The notes under the pieces: model-generated
The model's database searches: none
Told to the model about the DNA's origin: nothing
Seen by the model: the letters and a program-made list of their open reading frames with translations, nothing else
Source: Ophiothrix spiculata
Taxonomy: Eukaryota > Echinodermata > Ophiuroidea > Amphilepidida > Ophiotrichidae
NCBI GenBank assembly: GCA_000969725.1
Contig: JXSR01S004109.1
Length of the DNA stretch: 64,000 nt
Direction: 5' to 3' (one strand)
Position numbers and translations under genes: made by a program
Part shown: piece after piece, positions 49,065 to 60,256 of the stretch
Layout: each line of letters starts with the position of its first letter
Position numbering within the stretch: the first letter of the stretch is position 1

Positions 49065-49684
49065 NNNNNNNNNNNNNNNNNNNNNNNNNNNNNNNNNNNN
49101 NNNNNNNNNNNNNNNNNNNNNNNNNNNNNNNNNNNNNNNNNNNNNNNNNNNNNNNNNNNNNNNNNNNNNNNNNNNNNNNNNNNNNNNNNNNNNNNNNNNN
49201 NNNNNNNNNNNNNNNNNNNNNNNNNNNNNNNNNNNNNNNNNNNNNNNNNNNNNNNNNNNNNNNNNNNNNNNNNNNNNNNNNNNNNNNNNNNNNNNNNNNN
49301 NNNNNNNNNNNNNNNNNNNNNNNNNNNNNNNNNNNNNNNNNNNNNNNNNNNNNNNNNNNNNNNNNNNNNNNNNNNNNNNNNNNNNNNNNNNNNNNNNNNN
49401 NNNNNNNNNNNNNNNNNNNNNNNNNNNNNNNNNNNNNNNNNNNNNNNNNNNNNNNNNNNNNNNNNNNNNNNNNNNNNNNNNNNNNNNNNNNNNNNNNNNN
49501 NNNNNNNNNNNNNNNNNNNNNNNNNNNNNNNNNNNNNNNNNNNNNNNNNNNNNNNNNNNNNNNNNNNNNNNNNNNNNNNNNNNNNNNNNNNNNNNNNNNN
49601 NNNNNNNNNNNNNNNNNNNNNNNNNNNNNNNNNNNNNNNNNNNNNNNNNNNNNNNNNNNNNNNNNNNNNNNNNNNNNNNNNNNN
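49065..49684. other. Assembly gap (620 N)
   Basis: An uninterrupted run of N. Nothing can be said of its content, and the length may be an estimate. Open frames across it are artefacts. Confidence 1.
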
Positions 49685-50004
49685 CAATCTAACCCATGTC
49701 TCAGGTACATCAAAACAGACCACTTCAGTTTCACACCTGAACAAAAGCCCTATTGTTATTTCAAGTAGGGACTTCCCCTTAATGTACACAATCAATTATA
49801 AGTGAAGTGTTTATGCATTGTTTTGCAATTAGTCATCACTCTAGATGCGTGCAGAAGCACGTAGAAGCACAAAGGTCGTGTGCCATTCTCTTTAATGGCC
49901 ATCTAAATATTATGTTTGACTTATGGTAATAATAAATTACATATTCAGGGGCATGTAACAAAGAATTAACACATGTTAGAGAATTCGCACCTGAAGCAAC
50001 GGGC

Positions 50005-50070
50005 TGCGCATAGGCTTACTTCTACGCACCGGGAACTGGCATCGTAACCACTGCACTACAGGACGAGCTC
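50005..50070 (-). mobile_element. tRNA-like SINE head fragment, antisense
   Basis: The - strand reads GAGCTCGTCCTGTAGTGCAG then TGGTTACGATGCCAGTTCCC. TAGTGCAGTGGTTA is A-box-like. Only the head is visible. Confidence 0.4.
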
Positions 50071-50141
50071 TTGATTCAGTCGCACAAACATTACTTTATA
50101 AGATATCGATTATGACAAAGTGTAAAGTATATGAAATTTTC

Positions 50142-50390
50142 AACGGTTTACACTCGAAAATTTCCATTTTTACTGTTTTGTTACAGGTTATGGAACAAGT
50201 TTTCCCATGCAGTAGTTTACATTCAATCAGTGCTAATAGATTATAGTCATATTAAGATCAGAGAAAGCATTTAATGAGTATCAAGATGGTTTACTGTCAT
50301 TTTAGAAAAGAATATTAGGTATACATATACTATCTTTAATTTAGAGCGAAAACCGTTGAAATTGCATGTGTTTCTATAGTGTAAACCGTT
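50142..50390. mobile_element. Possible MITE with 13-bp inverted ends
   Basis: AACGGTTTACACT at the left and AGTGTAAACCGTT at the right are perfect complements 249 bp apart. No target duplication was found, and ACGGTTTACGG follows immediately, so the true border is unclear. Confidence 0.35.
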
Positions 50391-50693
50391 AGACGGTTTA
50401 CGGTTCCCTCTCTCATCCTATAGGAGAAGTTCACTATACACTATGATGTTTATATCAATTATTTCAGGGCCTACGCTTTGTCACGATTCAAATATGTGCA
50501 AACATTTTAGGATTGATCCCCGTGTTTAAATCGACAGAAATAATGTGTAACTTTAACTTAATGACATCATTTCCACTGTTTCACAACCAATTTAGATGAA
50601 TAGATCATTTTTCAGTGCATTTTCACATAAGATCATAGTTTATTTAGATCTGAACGCCTATAGATATAAAATCGACCACTCTTCCCCATCTGA

Positions 50694-50763
50694 ATCAAAA
50701 GCTCAGTTGGTAGAGCGTGGCGCTGGTAATGCAAAGGTCACAGGTTCGAATCCTGAATGGTCA
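50694..50763 (+). mobile_element. tRNA-like SINE head or tRNA pseudogene
   Basis: It has a D-arm-like GCTCAGTTGGTAGAGC and a T-arm CAGGTTCGAATCCTG with a perfect stem, so both RNA polymerase III boxes are intact. The acceptor stem does not pair (AATGGTC at the 3' side has no partner at the right place) and the sequence runs into A/T-rich DNA, so an active tRNA gene is unlikely. Confidence 0.6.
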
Positions 50764-51582
50764 GTGACATTTAGGATGCCTTTAAATCCAAAACCTCAAT
50801 TCAAATATATGTATGATTCATTTTTTTTATAATTATTGTTATTACTATTTTTTTTTGAGTGTGTTTTTCTGATACTCGTTTTTATTCGTACTTGCACTAT
50901 TGAAATAAATAACACGCATATAAACCTTATACATTGTCTACAAACATCATTGAGCTTTTATTTATAGTGTAAAAATCACTATTTTTAGCTAATTAAAAAT
51001 AGAGATCATCGAAAATAGCACTTTTTCTACTTGGTTTTCATTCAAATTTAAGAGAAACATGGGTTATTTGCCATACGTATGTTTCCTGAAAATTTGGCGT
51101 TGATATCTTTTATACTTTTTAAAATATGACTATAAAACTGAAATTAGATCAAATATTTTGAATTTTCCTCATACAACTCCTAACCCCAATTTCTCCAATC
51201 ATTTTATAAACATAACTCTCTTTACTGTTCTAACTCCACACTCTAGATTTCAAATCTTAAACATATTCTTGATTTGGTTAAATTTTGCTTCTCTTTGAAT
51301 GCTTGGCAGCAAGTTTTCCTGCAAGTTTTATTTGCATATCTACATTTGTTTTGCAAAAGTAGATTAATAATTTTAGCCTATGTTAATATAATATTCTTAT
51401 CCCTGAAAAAAAAACCCAGATGTATATTCTTTTGATTTGGCATACAAGCATGATAACAAGCCAATGGAGTTAAGGATGTGTGTCTTACACTGTCTTAACA
51501 ATCTTTGATAACTTATATTCCTAGTATCAGTAATATTATTAAATGACCATATTTGTTGGTTGTGTGCATATATCCTTCAATT

Positions 51583-51876
51583 CAGGCCCTAGCCAGGATT
51601 TTTTCAAAGGTGGTGTGGATTTTCAAAAAGTGGACCCTTTGAATGACAATTTTTTGTTTTGGTTGACCCTAAACTAATTTTAGTGGTTTTGACAAAGTGA
51701 CAAGGAAAAAAAGTTCTAAGTAGTTTGCAGAGCATTTTGTGTAGTTTTTTATTAAGAAACGACCAACATTTACATATTTTGGTGCTTTGGATGTTTTTTT
51801 CATGGCCTTTTTTGTACATTGTCAAATTTGGGGGTGGGGGTGGGGGGGGGGGTTCAATCCCTTGGCTACGGGCCTG
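51583..51876. mobile_element. 294-bp hAT-type MITE
   Basis: The left end CAGGCCCTAGCCAGGATTTT and right end TCCCTTGGCTACGGGCCTG are inverted repeats with few mismatches. The 8-bp target duplication CTTCAATT is exact (51575-51582 and 51877-51884). A G-rich run lies near the right end. Non-coding. Confidence 0.83.
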
Positions 51877-52205
51877 CTTCAATTTAGTAAGCTTATAAAA
51901 TCCAGTTATCTTTGTACCTGTTGCAATGAAGTTGCTGTGAGAAGGATGGTAAATAATTTGTTTGAATTTGTCTTTTGTTGCATTATCAACTTCACTACAA
52001 AACTATAAATTTATATTGTTTTAGCAAGTGAAAAAGATTCACATTTTGGTAAGCTTATTTCAGAGTGTCTGTATATGTGTTTGTTCTTCTACAGCTGCAA
52101 ATTTTACAATAAATACATTCCAAGGTTTTGACATTTGCCGAAATTGGTGGTGGTTTTTTTTGTTGCAGATTTGCAATCCTTCAAAATCCTTCAAAACGCT
52201 TGCAA

Positions 52206-52375
52206 AGTTTAATTTCAAGAAAATTATCGAAAATATGAAACATATCTGTATATTCTTAGGACAATCAACAGAAAATATAGAGCTTACTGATCTTTGAATG
52301 CATTTATTTCAGTTTCTCCTTTCACTCCCTGGCAACCTTTGACAGACCATAACTTAACTTCTGGAAAATCAAGAA
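52206..52375 (+). repeat. Repeat shared with 55197-55310, upstream of NTR exon
   Basis: TTTCAAGAAAATTATC, ATAGAGCTTACTGATCTTTG, AATGCATTTATTTCAG, TCACTCCCTGGCAACCTTTG and CTTCTGGAAAAT occur in the same order at 55197-55310, about 3 kb downstream. The two copies bracket the exon at 52714-52788. Confidence 0.7.
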
Positions 52376-52435
52376 TGGGCACTTAATAAAAATAGTTCTT
52401 GTCCAGATCCCTCCCAATAAATCCCTATGACGAAT

Positions 52436-52500
52436 CGGTGTAGCCTCTAAGCAGTGAGAATCGAACTACCACAGTTGAGCCGTTCGAGCCAACCGAAGGG
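52436..52500 (-). mobile_element. tRNA-like SINE head fragment, antisense
   Basis: The - strand reads GGTTGGCTCGAACGGCTCAA then GTAGTTCGATTCTCACTGCT, with A-box-like and B-box-like (GTTCGATTCTC) motifs. It lies about 215 bp upstream of the NTR exon. Confidence 0.45.
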
Positions 52501-52713
52501 AGGCCAGGCCTTGACTGGGACTGGTTTAATTTTAAGAAATACTGTGACTGATTTGGTACTAAGAAATAACTGGGCTCTATACAAGCGCTAAATAAAAACT
52601 TGATGTCTTCATCACGACAACCATTACAAAGTTTCTGAAACCAGCTTCAGGAAGTTCTACTTATGTTTCTCTCTCATTAACCTGATTTCTTCTCTACTTT
52701 CTTTCCATTACAG

Positions 52714-52788
52714 AAAAATGTCCTAAAACTTGCAAGAGGAAAAATAAAAAGAGTATAACACAGTCCAAGTACTGCAAGAATGATTATG
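52714..52788 (+). CDS. Netrin exon: start of C-terminal NTR (netrin-like) domain
   Basis: This 75-base exon follows a CTTTCTTTCCATTACAG acceptor and ends at a strong GTAAGT donor. With the G left by the linker exon it encodes E-KCPKTCKRKNKKSITQSKYC then KNDY, leaving one G of the next codon. It corresponds to the vertebrate netrin-1 segment DCDSYCKASKGK...KKYCKKDY that opens the NTR domain: the C-x3-C pair, the basic stretch, and the YC-K-x-DY ending are conserved, with one residue fewer between the second and third cysteines. The basic character (nine Lys and one Arg in 24 full codons) fits the heparin-binding C-terminus of the family. Phase 1 at both ends matches the other two exons. The following family motif (AVQIHIL...) would start with the leftover G; I did not find it in the remaining 11 kb, so the last exon(s) lie beyond the window or in sequence I could not recognise. 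Confidence 0.93.
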
Positions 52789-52820
52789 GTAAGTGGAGAT
52801 TTTAATTTTGTCACATACAG

Positions 52821-53050
52821 TAGTGGCGCCAGAATTTTAAAAGTGGTGGGGGTCAAACTGGGGCAAAATAAATATCTGGGGGTAAAACATCTTTGGAGCA
52901 AAAATTGTAGAAGGAAAAAATTACGGAATTTGTGCACAAAAAGTTCCATCAAATCTACTAATTTCAGCTAAAAATTGTTTTAAAAATCTTTAAATTGGTC
53001 AATTTTGACTCAAAAGTGGTAAAATACATGCATGCTGAAATTTCATGAAT
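52821..53050. mobile_element. Old GGCGCCAG-type element, one end visible
   Basis: Starts CAGTAGTGGCGCCAGAATTT and shares GGGGGTAAAACATC, AATTTCAGCTAAAAAT and CAATTTTGACT phrases with the element at 17495-17876. The right end is lost. It begins about 30 bp after the donor of the NTR exon. Confidence 0.5.
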
Positions 53051-53069
53051 TTTTTTAACCTGATCCTAT

Positions 53070-53234
53070 CAAAATAGGGGCTATCAACCACAACTTTTGA
53101 TTTTGTCTTTGGTAGATATTGATAACCTCAAAACGATTTGACCTGTAAAGATGCTTTCTTTTCTAGTTGTGGCAATTTCTTGAATTAAATTCAGGATCAC
53201 AAATTTTATTCAAACATGTATTGGTATAGGAAAG
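53070..53234. mobile_element. TTAA MITE family B, diverged internal fragment
   Basis: Shares ACTTTTGATTTTGTCTTTGG, the AAACGATTTG-AAGATGCTT stretch and CAAACATGTATTGGTATAGG with the interior of 45134-45481, but has neither terminal repeat. It directly follows the old GGCGCCAG-type element in the same intron. Confidence 0.55.
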
Positions 53235-55196
53235 TGTAGGACTACATGTGCATTTGGTGCATTTACTTCATGAAAAAACAAGCTCGTAGAAAAATATGTG
53301 GATAGATGTATTAAGTTAGCCATAATTCTTCAATTTAAACTGTTTTAAATCAAATCTATTTTGAAGCAAATCTTATAACATTAATTTAAACTTGGTTCAA
53401 ACTAAATTTAACATAGCTTTGTTAAATGTAAACAGTCCTGATCTTAGAGTCAATTTATATTTCATTTGTCATATTTCAGGATATATGTTTGCTAGACAGA
53501 GACATAAATTTGTTTGAAGTGTATTGTTTTTGTTGATATCTTTCTATGCACCATTCAGGAGTTTCCCTGGATGATTGAGTTTTGATCTTTCATGAATTTT
53601 TGATGATGAAAGGAGTTCACCACTAAGTCTTTACACTTTTTGTAACCAAAATGGTTTCAACTCCAAATGTAGGACACAACACTATATCTCATTAAATGTT
53701 AATAGAGGTTGGTCTCCTTCCTGGGGGTGCTCAAGTTTTGAGTTAAGCACCATATGTGTAACTCAAACTTGAGTTACACCCTATGTGCCATCCAATCCTC
53801 CCCCCCCCCTTTTTCTCACTCATTCCCACTGAACCCCCCCCCCCCTATTTTATCAACTGACAAACCTTTGTCACTCAAAAACCCAACATTTTCTCAATAT
53901 GATGCGATTTTTTTAAAACTTTTGCTAAATCTGTCGAAATTTTGTGAATTTTTCGGTTATTTTGACTAAATTTTATCTAATGATGACTTCAAAAGTCCAA
54001 TGGCAACATCCCAACTCCTGGAACAAGAGGCATTGCAAGGCAATAAACTGTAATTTCATATGTCATGCTAGGGATTTCCACCTAGAGGGCAATTAAGGCA
54101 ATGGTCTAGTTTCATATAATACTGTGTGAATGTGGCCTCTTTTCAGTTATTAAATAAAATAGCTTAATTTAACAGGAATTTTGTATGTTTCAGCATTTTC
54201 AGTTCAGCATCATTCATAATTATTGGTTTCCCAAAAGATTTCCTTAGATATTTTGTATATTTATATAAAAGTGCATTTGTTACAGTCTTCATATTTAGGC
54301 AAAGTGCGTAGATCTATTAACCATGGTTAATCAACACAGTTATTACTGGGGCTCTAAGAATATCTCTGATTGGTTGAGCTCACTTCAGTAGCCAATTAAA
54401 TTAGGCCTGTGAAAAATCTGCCTTACAATTTTGACTTTGTTTAGTTTTATTATAATGAATGTGATTGGTTAAGTAAACAAGACAAACTTAATTCTGGCCA
54501 ATGAGAAGTTTGCTCTAATGAGTTATGACTTGCCGTTCACTAGTGTTGCCTTTTAGTATAATCTATAGAATGTAATTCCAATTACATAAAATGTTCTGAC
54601 ATCCTTGTATACATTGAATTTTGAGGCAATGGAAATCTAATAAACTCCCGTATTTAGTCTGATGGCGTTTTGCTAAATTATGGCATCCGTGTTATTCTCC
54701 AAGTCGTCTGAACCTATCTGTACTAGCTGTTTCATTTCTAAATCCTTAACTGGTAGATCATCAAAGATTGAAGTTTGAAATCTGATAGAAAATAGAAACT
54801 ACTTTTTGACCAGTGATTCCCATGGCTAAGGAAACATATGATGTAGATGAAAAGATAAAAGTTTGAATCAGGTTTTAAAAAGTATTTACAAAATAAAATT
54901 TTGAGAAAACATGATATTCCTTGAAATTGAGATCTGTCAGCAAAGACATAATGTCCCAGCATAATGTAATGTTCAATCCTACCATTTTGGGTATAAATTT
55001 AGCTAAACAATTCTGAATTTTGAATGAAAATATGAAAACAGGATATGATTTGAGTCCCACAAAAGGAAGGAGTAGGTTTTAATGTAGTTTGATGAATGTG
55101 ATGCACATTTGTGACCGTCCATTACAAACGAGCTGTAAATGCAGCAAACTTCATTTTGCTCTACAGGTGAAAATACATGACAACAAACCATCAACA

Positions 55197-55310
55197 AAGT
55201 TTCATTTCAAGAAAATGTTAAAAAATATAGGGCTTACTGATCTTTGAATGCATTTATCTTAGTTATACATTTTACTCCCTGACAACCTTTGACTTCTGGA
55301 AAATGAGTGA
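55197..55310 (+). repeat. Repeat shared with 52206-52375, downstream of NTR exon
   Basis: A shorter copy with internal deletions relative to the upstream one. It is followed directly by the repeat that is also found at 46870-47000. Confidence 0.7.
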
Positions 55311-55430
55311 AGTTCATTGAGGTGTCATTTTAATCCTTTTAACATTGTCTTTGCAAATATTTATAAAAGTAAAAATGACAGGAGGTCGCAATTACGGCTG
55401 GTTTGGGATGGACGGTCTCAATTGTGTAAT
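55280..55430 (+). repeat. Dispersed repeat shared with 46870-47000
   Basis: CATTGAGGTGTCATTTTAATCC, AAAAATGACAGGAGG and GGCTGGTTTGGGATGGACGG parallel 46870-47000. This copy holds about 14 extra bases (TCGCAATTACGGC) before the GGTTTGGGATGG phrase. Confidence 0.6.
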
Positions 55431-56400
55431 GTCATTACTAAAGGATGTAGTAGTCTGTATTTGCCCATGATACTCCTGGAAATATGCAGAGGTGGTAGAA
55501 AAAAACGTTCGAAACTCTCAAACTAGCATGAGTTCAATTTAAGGGCTATGGTATCAGCTTCTTATGGTATAGTATTTTTAAAACATTTTAATTTTTTTTA
55601 TTTCAAACTCATTCACATTTATATTTGTAGAGGATGAAATGTACATGTATGTGTTTTAGCTTTAAGAGTTTTTGATTATCAAATCTGAGCTCCCTCACAT
55701 TTTTAAGCATGCATAGGCTGTTGTTCTATACTTTTTGATTGAAATTTGAATCAAGTAGAATTTGTGTAAATTTGAATCAAGTGTTAAACATTTTGTAACA
55801 GTGGGTGTATAACAAGGATGTGTTTGTAACAAAAAACACAAAATAACCAAATATCTTGGAGTATCAACGTTATTGTGATGTCATTTAATCAAGTTATGAG
55901 GTCAAAGAAAGGCATATCGGGAATTGAAAGAAAAAGGTTGAGTTCGGAAAATTGCGGAGCCCCGCTTCAAATCAGATTGGTGTGTATTAGGCATACAGAT
56001 GATTATCGTTACAAGTCTTTTGTTTTGATTTTTGTTCTGTGTTTTTGACAGTCATAGGGATTGACACATACAAATAGAATGGTAAATTAAACTTGAATGG
56101 TATATAATCTAAGTGAAAAACAAAGGCAATGTGGGTTTTCTTTTCATCGGGTATTTATTCACTGGTCAGTATTTAGAATGAATTTTTTTGTTATTTTTGA
56201 GCATTGGCCAGAGGACCACCAAAATGGTGTTAAAGTCCATAGAGGTTGATGACTTTTGGTAATATAAAGTTATATATGCAACTAAATGCATATTGTTTCT
56301 ATGGTAAAATGTTATTTGAGTTGATTTTGTAATCATTAGGTGCACAATACACAATTTTTCGTATGAAAGTAGGGCATTCAGCCTCTTTACCCAAATTTAA

Positions 56401-56757
56401 AGGGGCAATTCATGATCCACTTTTTACCCCCAAGGACTGCTATCAAAATTGAGTTTTTTAGCTTATAAGAATCCTCAACTGGTATATGTTACGATCCCCC
56501 AAACCATTCTTTCACATGTGCTTGCATTTTTGAGAAAAGTGAGAAAATGTGTTATTTTCTAATTATTGTCGGGGCCCCGACAGTAATTACAACACAGTAG
56601 CCTATGAGGATTTTCAAAATGTTAAAAAGCTTGTAACTTGGAAACGAATGGTTGGAACCAAGTGAAATTTTCAGTATATATCTATATTGTACTCTTCTTT
56701 TTATTTAGCTAGAAAAGAGGCGAGGGTTTTGTCACTTCAAAATCATGAATTGCACCT
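56401..56757. mobile_element. TTAA-flanked MITE, family A copy 2 (357 bp)
   Basis: Same family and orientation as 2938-3293: the same ends, the same interior (for example ATGTGCTTGCATTTTTGAGA and GACAGTAATTACAACACAGT), and TTAA on both sides (56397-56400 and 56758-56761). The two copies differ at scattered bases and have nearly equal lengths, which supports two independent insertions of one family. Confidence 0.8.
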
Positions 56758-57965
56758 TTAAGGCATAGTGTGAATTAAATTGGTTCTTCAGAATAAACAT
56801 AATTACATATCTGTGCATGTAAAACGTCTTTTTATTAAGCCTATTAAAGTTGCCCTATGGATAGTACAGGACATACAAGACTTTTGATTTTGACAAATCA
56901 GCCTTGTGAATTATCAGCCACAATTTTAGAAGAAAGCATACCCATTTATTTGTTTTATTTCTACAGTAACAAGATCCCCAGTCTCTTCCTCAATACTAAA
57001 TTGCATCAATCAAGTTAAGAAATCTGTGACCAGGATTTGTTCTATGGCTACAGTAACACATACCTATATAAAGATGAGTTCCCGAGCCCCCTCTTCATAG
57101 GCTCAATTGCATCAAATCAAGTTAGCCAAGAAATCTTGTGCTTTTTCTCGTCATATCAACCATAGCCTAGGGAATTTGTGCAAATTACTTGTTACAAGAA
57201 AATTACAAATGTGGATAATTCTGTCGCCATTATACAAGCGTTCTGAATCTTGTTAACTTCTCTCTTTAGCTTAGCAGCATCTGTTGGAATTTATCTGCAA
57301 TTTGTGTTCCAGGAGCATGATGTGGATAGAACAGAGCAAACTTGTCTATGATCAAAACCTGGACGGGTATGATATGTCAGAAACAGTGTGGTATTAGCAT
57401 TGATTCAAGGCTGGATTGGGCATTTTCTCTTAGTTCCTGATTTAACAATATAGGCATATTAAACTGTCCATACTAATTGATTGTAATTTCCCATCATCAA
57501 ACCTGAGTTATTATTAGAAAATAGCTCTATTTCAAGAAATGTCTGACGTGACATCCTTGGTGTAACGTATGCCTGTTCTTCCTGAAAATGTGGCCTCGGA
57601 TTCAAAATTGCAGATAAAATTCGACATCTGCTCCTTAAGAATTGTAATACATCAGATAATTGCAGTCGATATAAGAGAGAACACTGTGATTGATCACTTG
57701 CATGAAGATGTGTTGATGATGATGATTGGTTGGGTTTAGTGTCTGTATGGCTGACACCAGGATATTTTAAGCATTGGAACACTCAAAATGTCTTAATCAC
57801 AAAACTTGCAAGGACGTTTGAAGTTCTATATGTAATTATTGTGACATCTCACTGAAGTGCATGTGAGTAAAAAGTGGTTTAAACCATAAATTTGAAATTA
57901 GCGATAACCAGTAGAAATATGTTGACTCATATGAACCCGTCCTAGGCGAAATGTTAACCGTGCTA

Positions 57966-59017
57966 GCATGGTCAACCATGGTCAACCATGGTCAAGACAT
58001 CGGCCATGGTGGCTTGACCATGGTCACCATGGTATACCATGCTTAAGCATGGCTGAACATGGTCAGCCATGGTCATATCCTGACTTGACCATGGTTGACC
58101 ATGGTAACTTCGAGTATACAATGGTCGACCAAGCTTTAGCATGGCTGAACATGGTCAGCAATGGTCATCACCTTGTGGACCATGGTTGACTATGGTCACT
58201 TCCAAGTAGACCATGATCAACCAAGATCAACCATGGTGTCATGGTCAACAATGGTCAACCATGGTCAACATGGTTAGCATGGTTGACCATGGTAAAACAT
58301 GTTTTGGCATGGTTGACCATGGTCAAACATGGTCATTTTCAAACTTGACCATGGTTGACCATGGTCACCACAAGTCATCCATATCATTTGAGTGTGTTTG
58401 ACCATGGTCAGGCAATTTCAATTGTGATATTGACCATAGTTACCATGTCTGACCATGGTCACAAGAAAATCCAACCATGGTTGACCATGGTTGACCATGG
58501 TCAAACAGATACAATTTAACACGACAGTTTTTGTATATTTAATCTTTTTATATAGAATTAGATTCACAAAATTTAAGTAATTAGATTCACAAAATTTAAG
58601 TTATAATACACTTAAACCAAGAGTGTAGTCATGGAAAAAACTATGGAAAATATGACCACGGTTTGGTCAACCATGGTTAAACATGGTCATATTGACCATG
58701 GTTGACCATGGTTAACCATGTTTTTGAAAAATGGCACCACCATGGAAAGTGACCATGGTCAACCATGGTCAAACTCTCCATGTTTGACCATGGTTAACCA
58801 TGGTTAAACATGATTATACTGACCATGGTTTACCATGGTTAAACATGGTAATATTGACCATGGTTAACCATGTTTTTGAAAAATGGCACCACCATGGTCA
58901 GAAACAGCCCAAAGTGACCATGGTCAACCATGGTCAAACTCTGTAGGTTTTGACCATGGTGACTGGATGTGTTTGACCATGGGGTACCCCACAGTTTAAC
59001 CATGGTTAAACCATGCT
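57966..59017. repeat. CCATGG-rich palindromic array (two blocks)
   Basis: Dozens of near-copies of the palindrome TTGACCATGGTCAA and variants (GACCATGGTTGACC, TAACCATGGTTAA) fill 57966-58504 and 58657-59017. Spacing is irregular, so it is not a strict satellite. The second block has a higher-order duplication of about 163 bp (ACCATGTTTTTGAAAAATGG with CACCACCATGG occurs twice). The gap between blocks holds a direct repeat TAGATTCACAAAATTTAAGT. Reading frames within it (His/Trp/Gly/Met-rich) are by-products of the repeat. Confidence 0.9.
58558..58602 (+). repeat. Direct repeat between the two CCATGG blocks
   Basis: TTAGATTCACAAAATTTAAGT occurs twice in tandem, two to three bases apart. Confidence 0.8.
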
Positions 59018-60169
59018 TTTTTCACCTAGGGTAGACCACTTTCATGATATTGCTTGAATATTTAATCTGGTACCATCCTTTAAAGTATTTTGCTGTCCTG
59101 AATGTTGGACTAAATGGGTGCAGTAAAGTCCAAATACAAAAAGTTTATATACAAAAATTTGCTGGAGCAAAACAAAGGTTAAGAACAAAAATGCTATTAA
59201 GTGTCCATTGTTCCTTGTGAAAATATGTATCTATCACTAATACTGCCGGCTTCCTGTTCGTTTGTGTCATCACGTATAAATCAACCTCTTACGATCCTAC
59301 TTTACCGTAAGTCTTTGATAGCTAGGATGCTTTCATGGCATTCTATTACAAATCCAATCCAAACAAAACTGACCGGCCGGCCTCCAAAAACCCACTCACC
59401 AACAATCAGTCAGTGATTGATAGTGATTTTTCCACAATTTTAAAATAATGGCTGTTTTATATGCATTTGATATTGGGTCTTAAAGTTCTAGAGTCTATAC
59501 TTTAACAGCCTCAGTTATATTTTACCTTAGAATCTGTCAGTAAAAGAGGGGTGGGTGTATGAATGGCTAATGATAATATTTAGGGTAACCTCCCCTTACC
59601 AGGATAGCTTGAAAGTTGCCCCATACTATAATCATCAGCTCACTTAGGCTCAATATCCCCTAAGCTCAAAACAATACAATCCCATGAAAAGTAGTTGCAA
59701 TATGGAGGTACATGTAGGAATTGTATAAAGGAAATTATGGCCTAAAGGGGCTAGAGGCCTATTAAAATGGTCTTATGCATTGATATGGAGTCAAGAAAGT
59801 ACACGGCGAGAGTTCGTTTCACTTTTTGGTTCTTTATGATGCCATCTGGTGTGTTATTATTTCATCTCAAATCGTGATAACATTGATATTGTTGCTGGAG
59901 TTCACTAGTTACAAGATTATGGTACCAGGTTGCAAGGTTTTGTTGCAACTGCTGTTATGTCCAAGTATTTGGCGGGCGAGGTACTTTATAAGGTCCAATA
60001 ACTACTGAAAGGCTGTTTTATGTATTGGTTGGTTTTGAGAAATGAGAAATGATACGACTCCTTTTTTGTCATATGACTCCTTTTTAGTGTGTCCTAAAAT
60101 TGTTGAAATTTAAACCCTGCTAAAAATAGAGTACAATTCTAGTATAACATTCCTAAGGTGCACATTTAA

Positions 60170-60256
60170 AACAGCATTCTAGTACAATTTTAGTACAATT
60201 CTAGTACAAACAACATTTGTACTAGAATTGTACTTAAATTGTACAAGAATGCTGTT
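60170..60256. mobile_element. 87-bp hairpin (foldback) element
   Basis: The arms start AACAGCATTCTAGTACAATT and end with the complement AATTGTACAAGAATGCTGTT. They pair over about 40 bp with around two mismatches and leave almost no loop. The motif TAGTACAATT recurs inside and also upstream at 60130-60142, hinting at a larger related unit. Confidence 0.7.

Larger units (their letters stand above)
20793..52713 (+). other. Netrin intron between linker and NTR exons (31.9 kb)
   Basis: A phase-1 GT-AG intron, donor GTAATT and acceptor ATTACAG. It is large and repeat-dense between 25 and 48 kb and interrupted by a run of N. No exon of another gene was recognised in it on either strand. The stretches 21350-22620, 23720-25260, 27600-28890, 29510-30930 and 43000-45130 are AT-rich and show no clear feature beyond those listed separately. 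Confidence 0.85.

Noticed and set aside
49030-49795. Frames of more than 230 codons on the - strand
   Set aside because: They consist almost entirely of the run of N.
50694-50763. An active tRNA gene
   Set aside because: The T arm and D arm look right, but the acceptor stem does not pair, so it is listed as a SINE head or pseudogene.
57968-58401. Open frames rich in His, Gly, Trp and Met with repeated VDHG and QPW
   Set aside because: Translation of the CCATGG palindromic array; both strands read alike, as expected for a palindrome.
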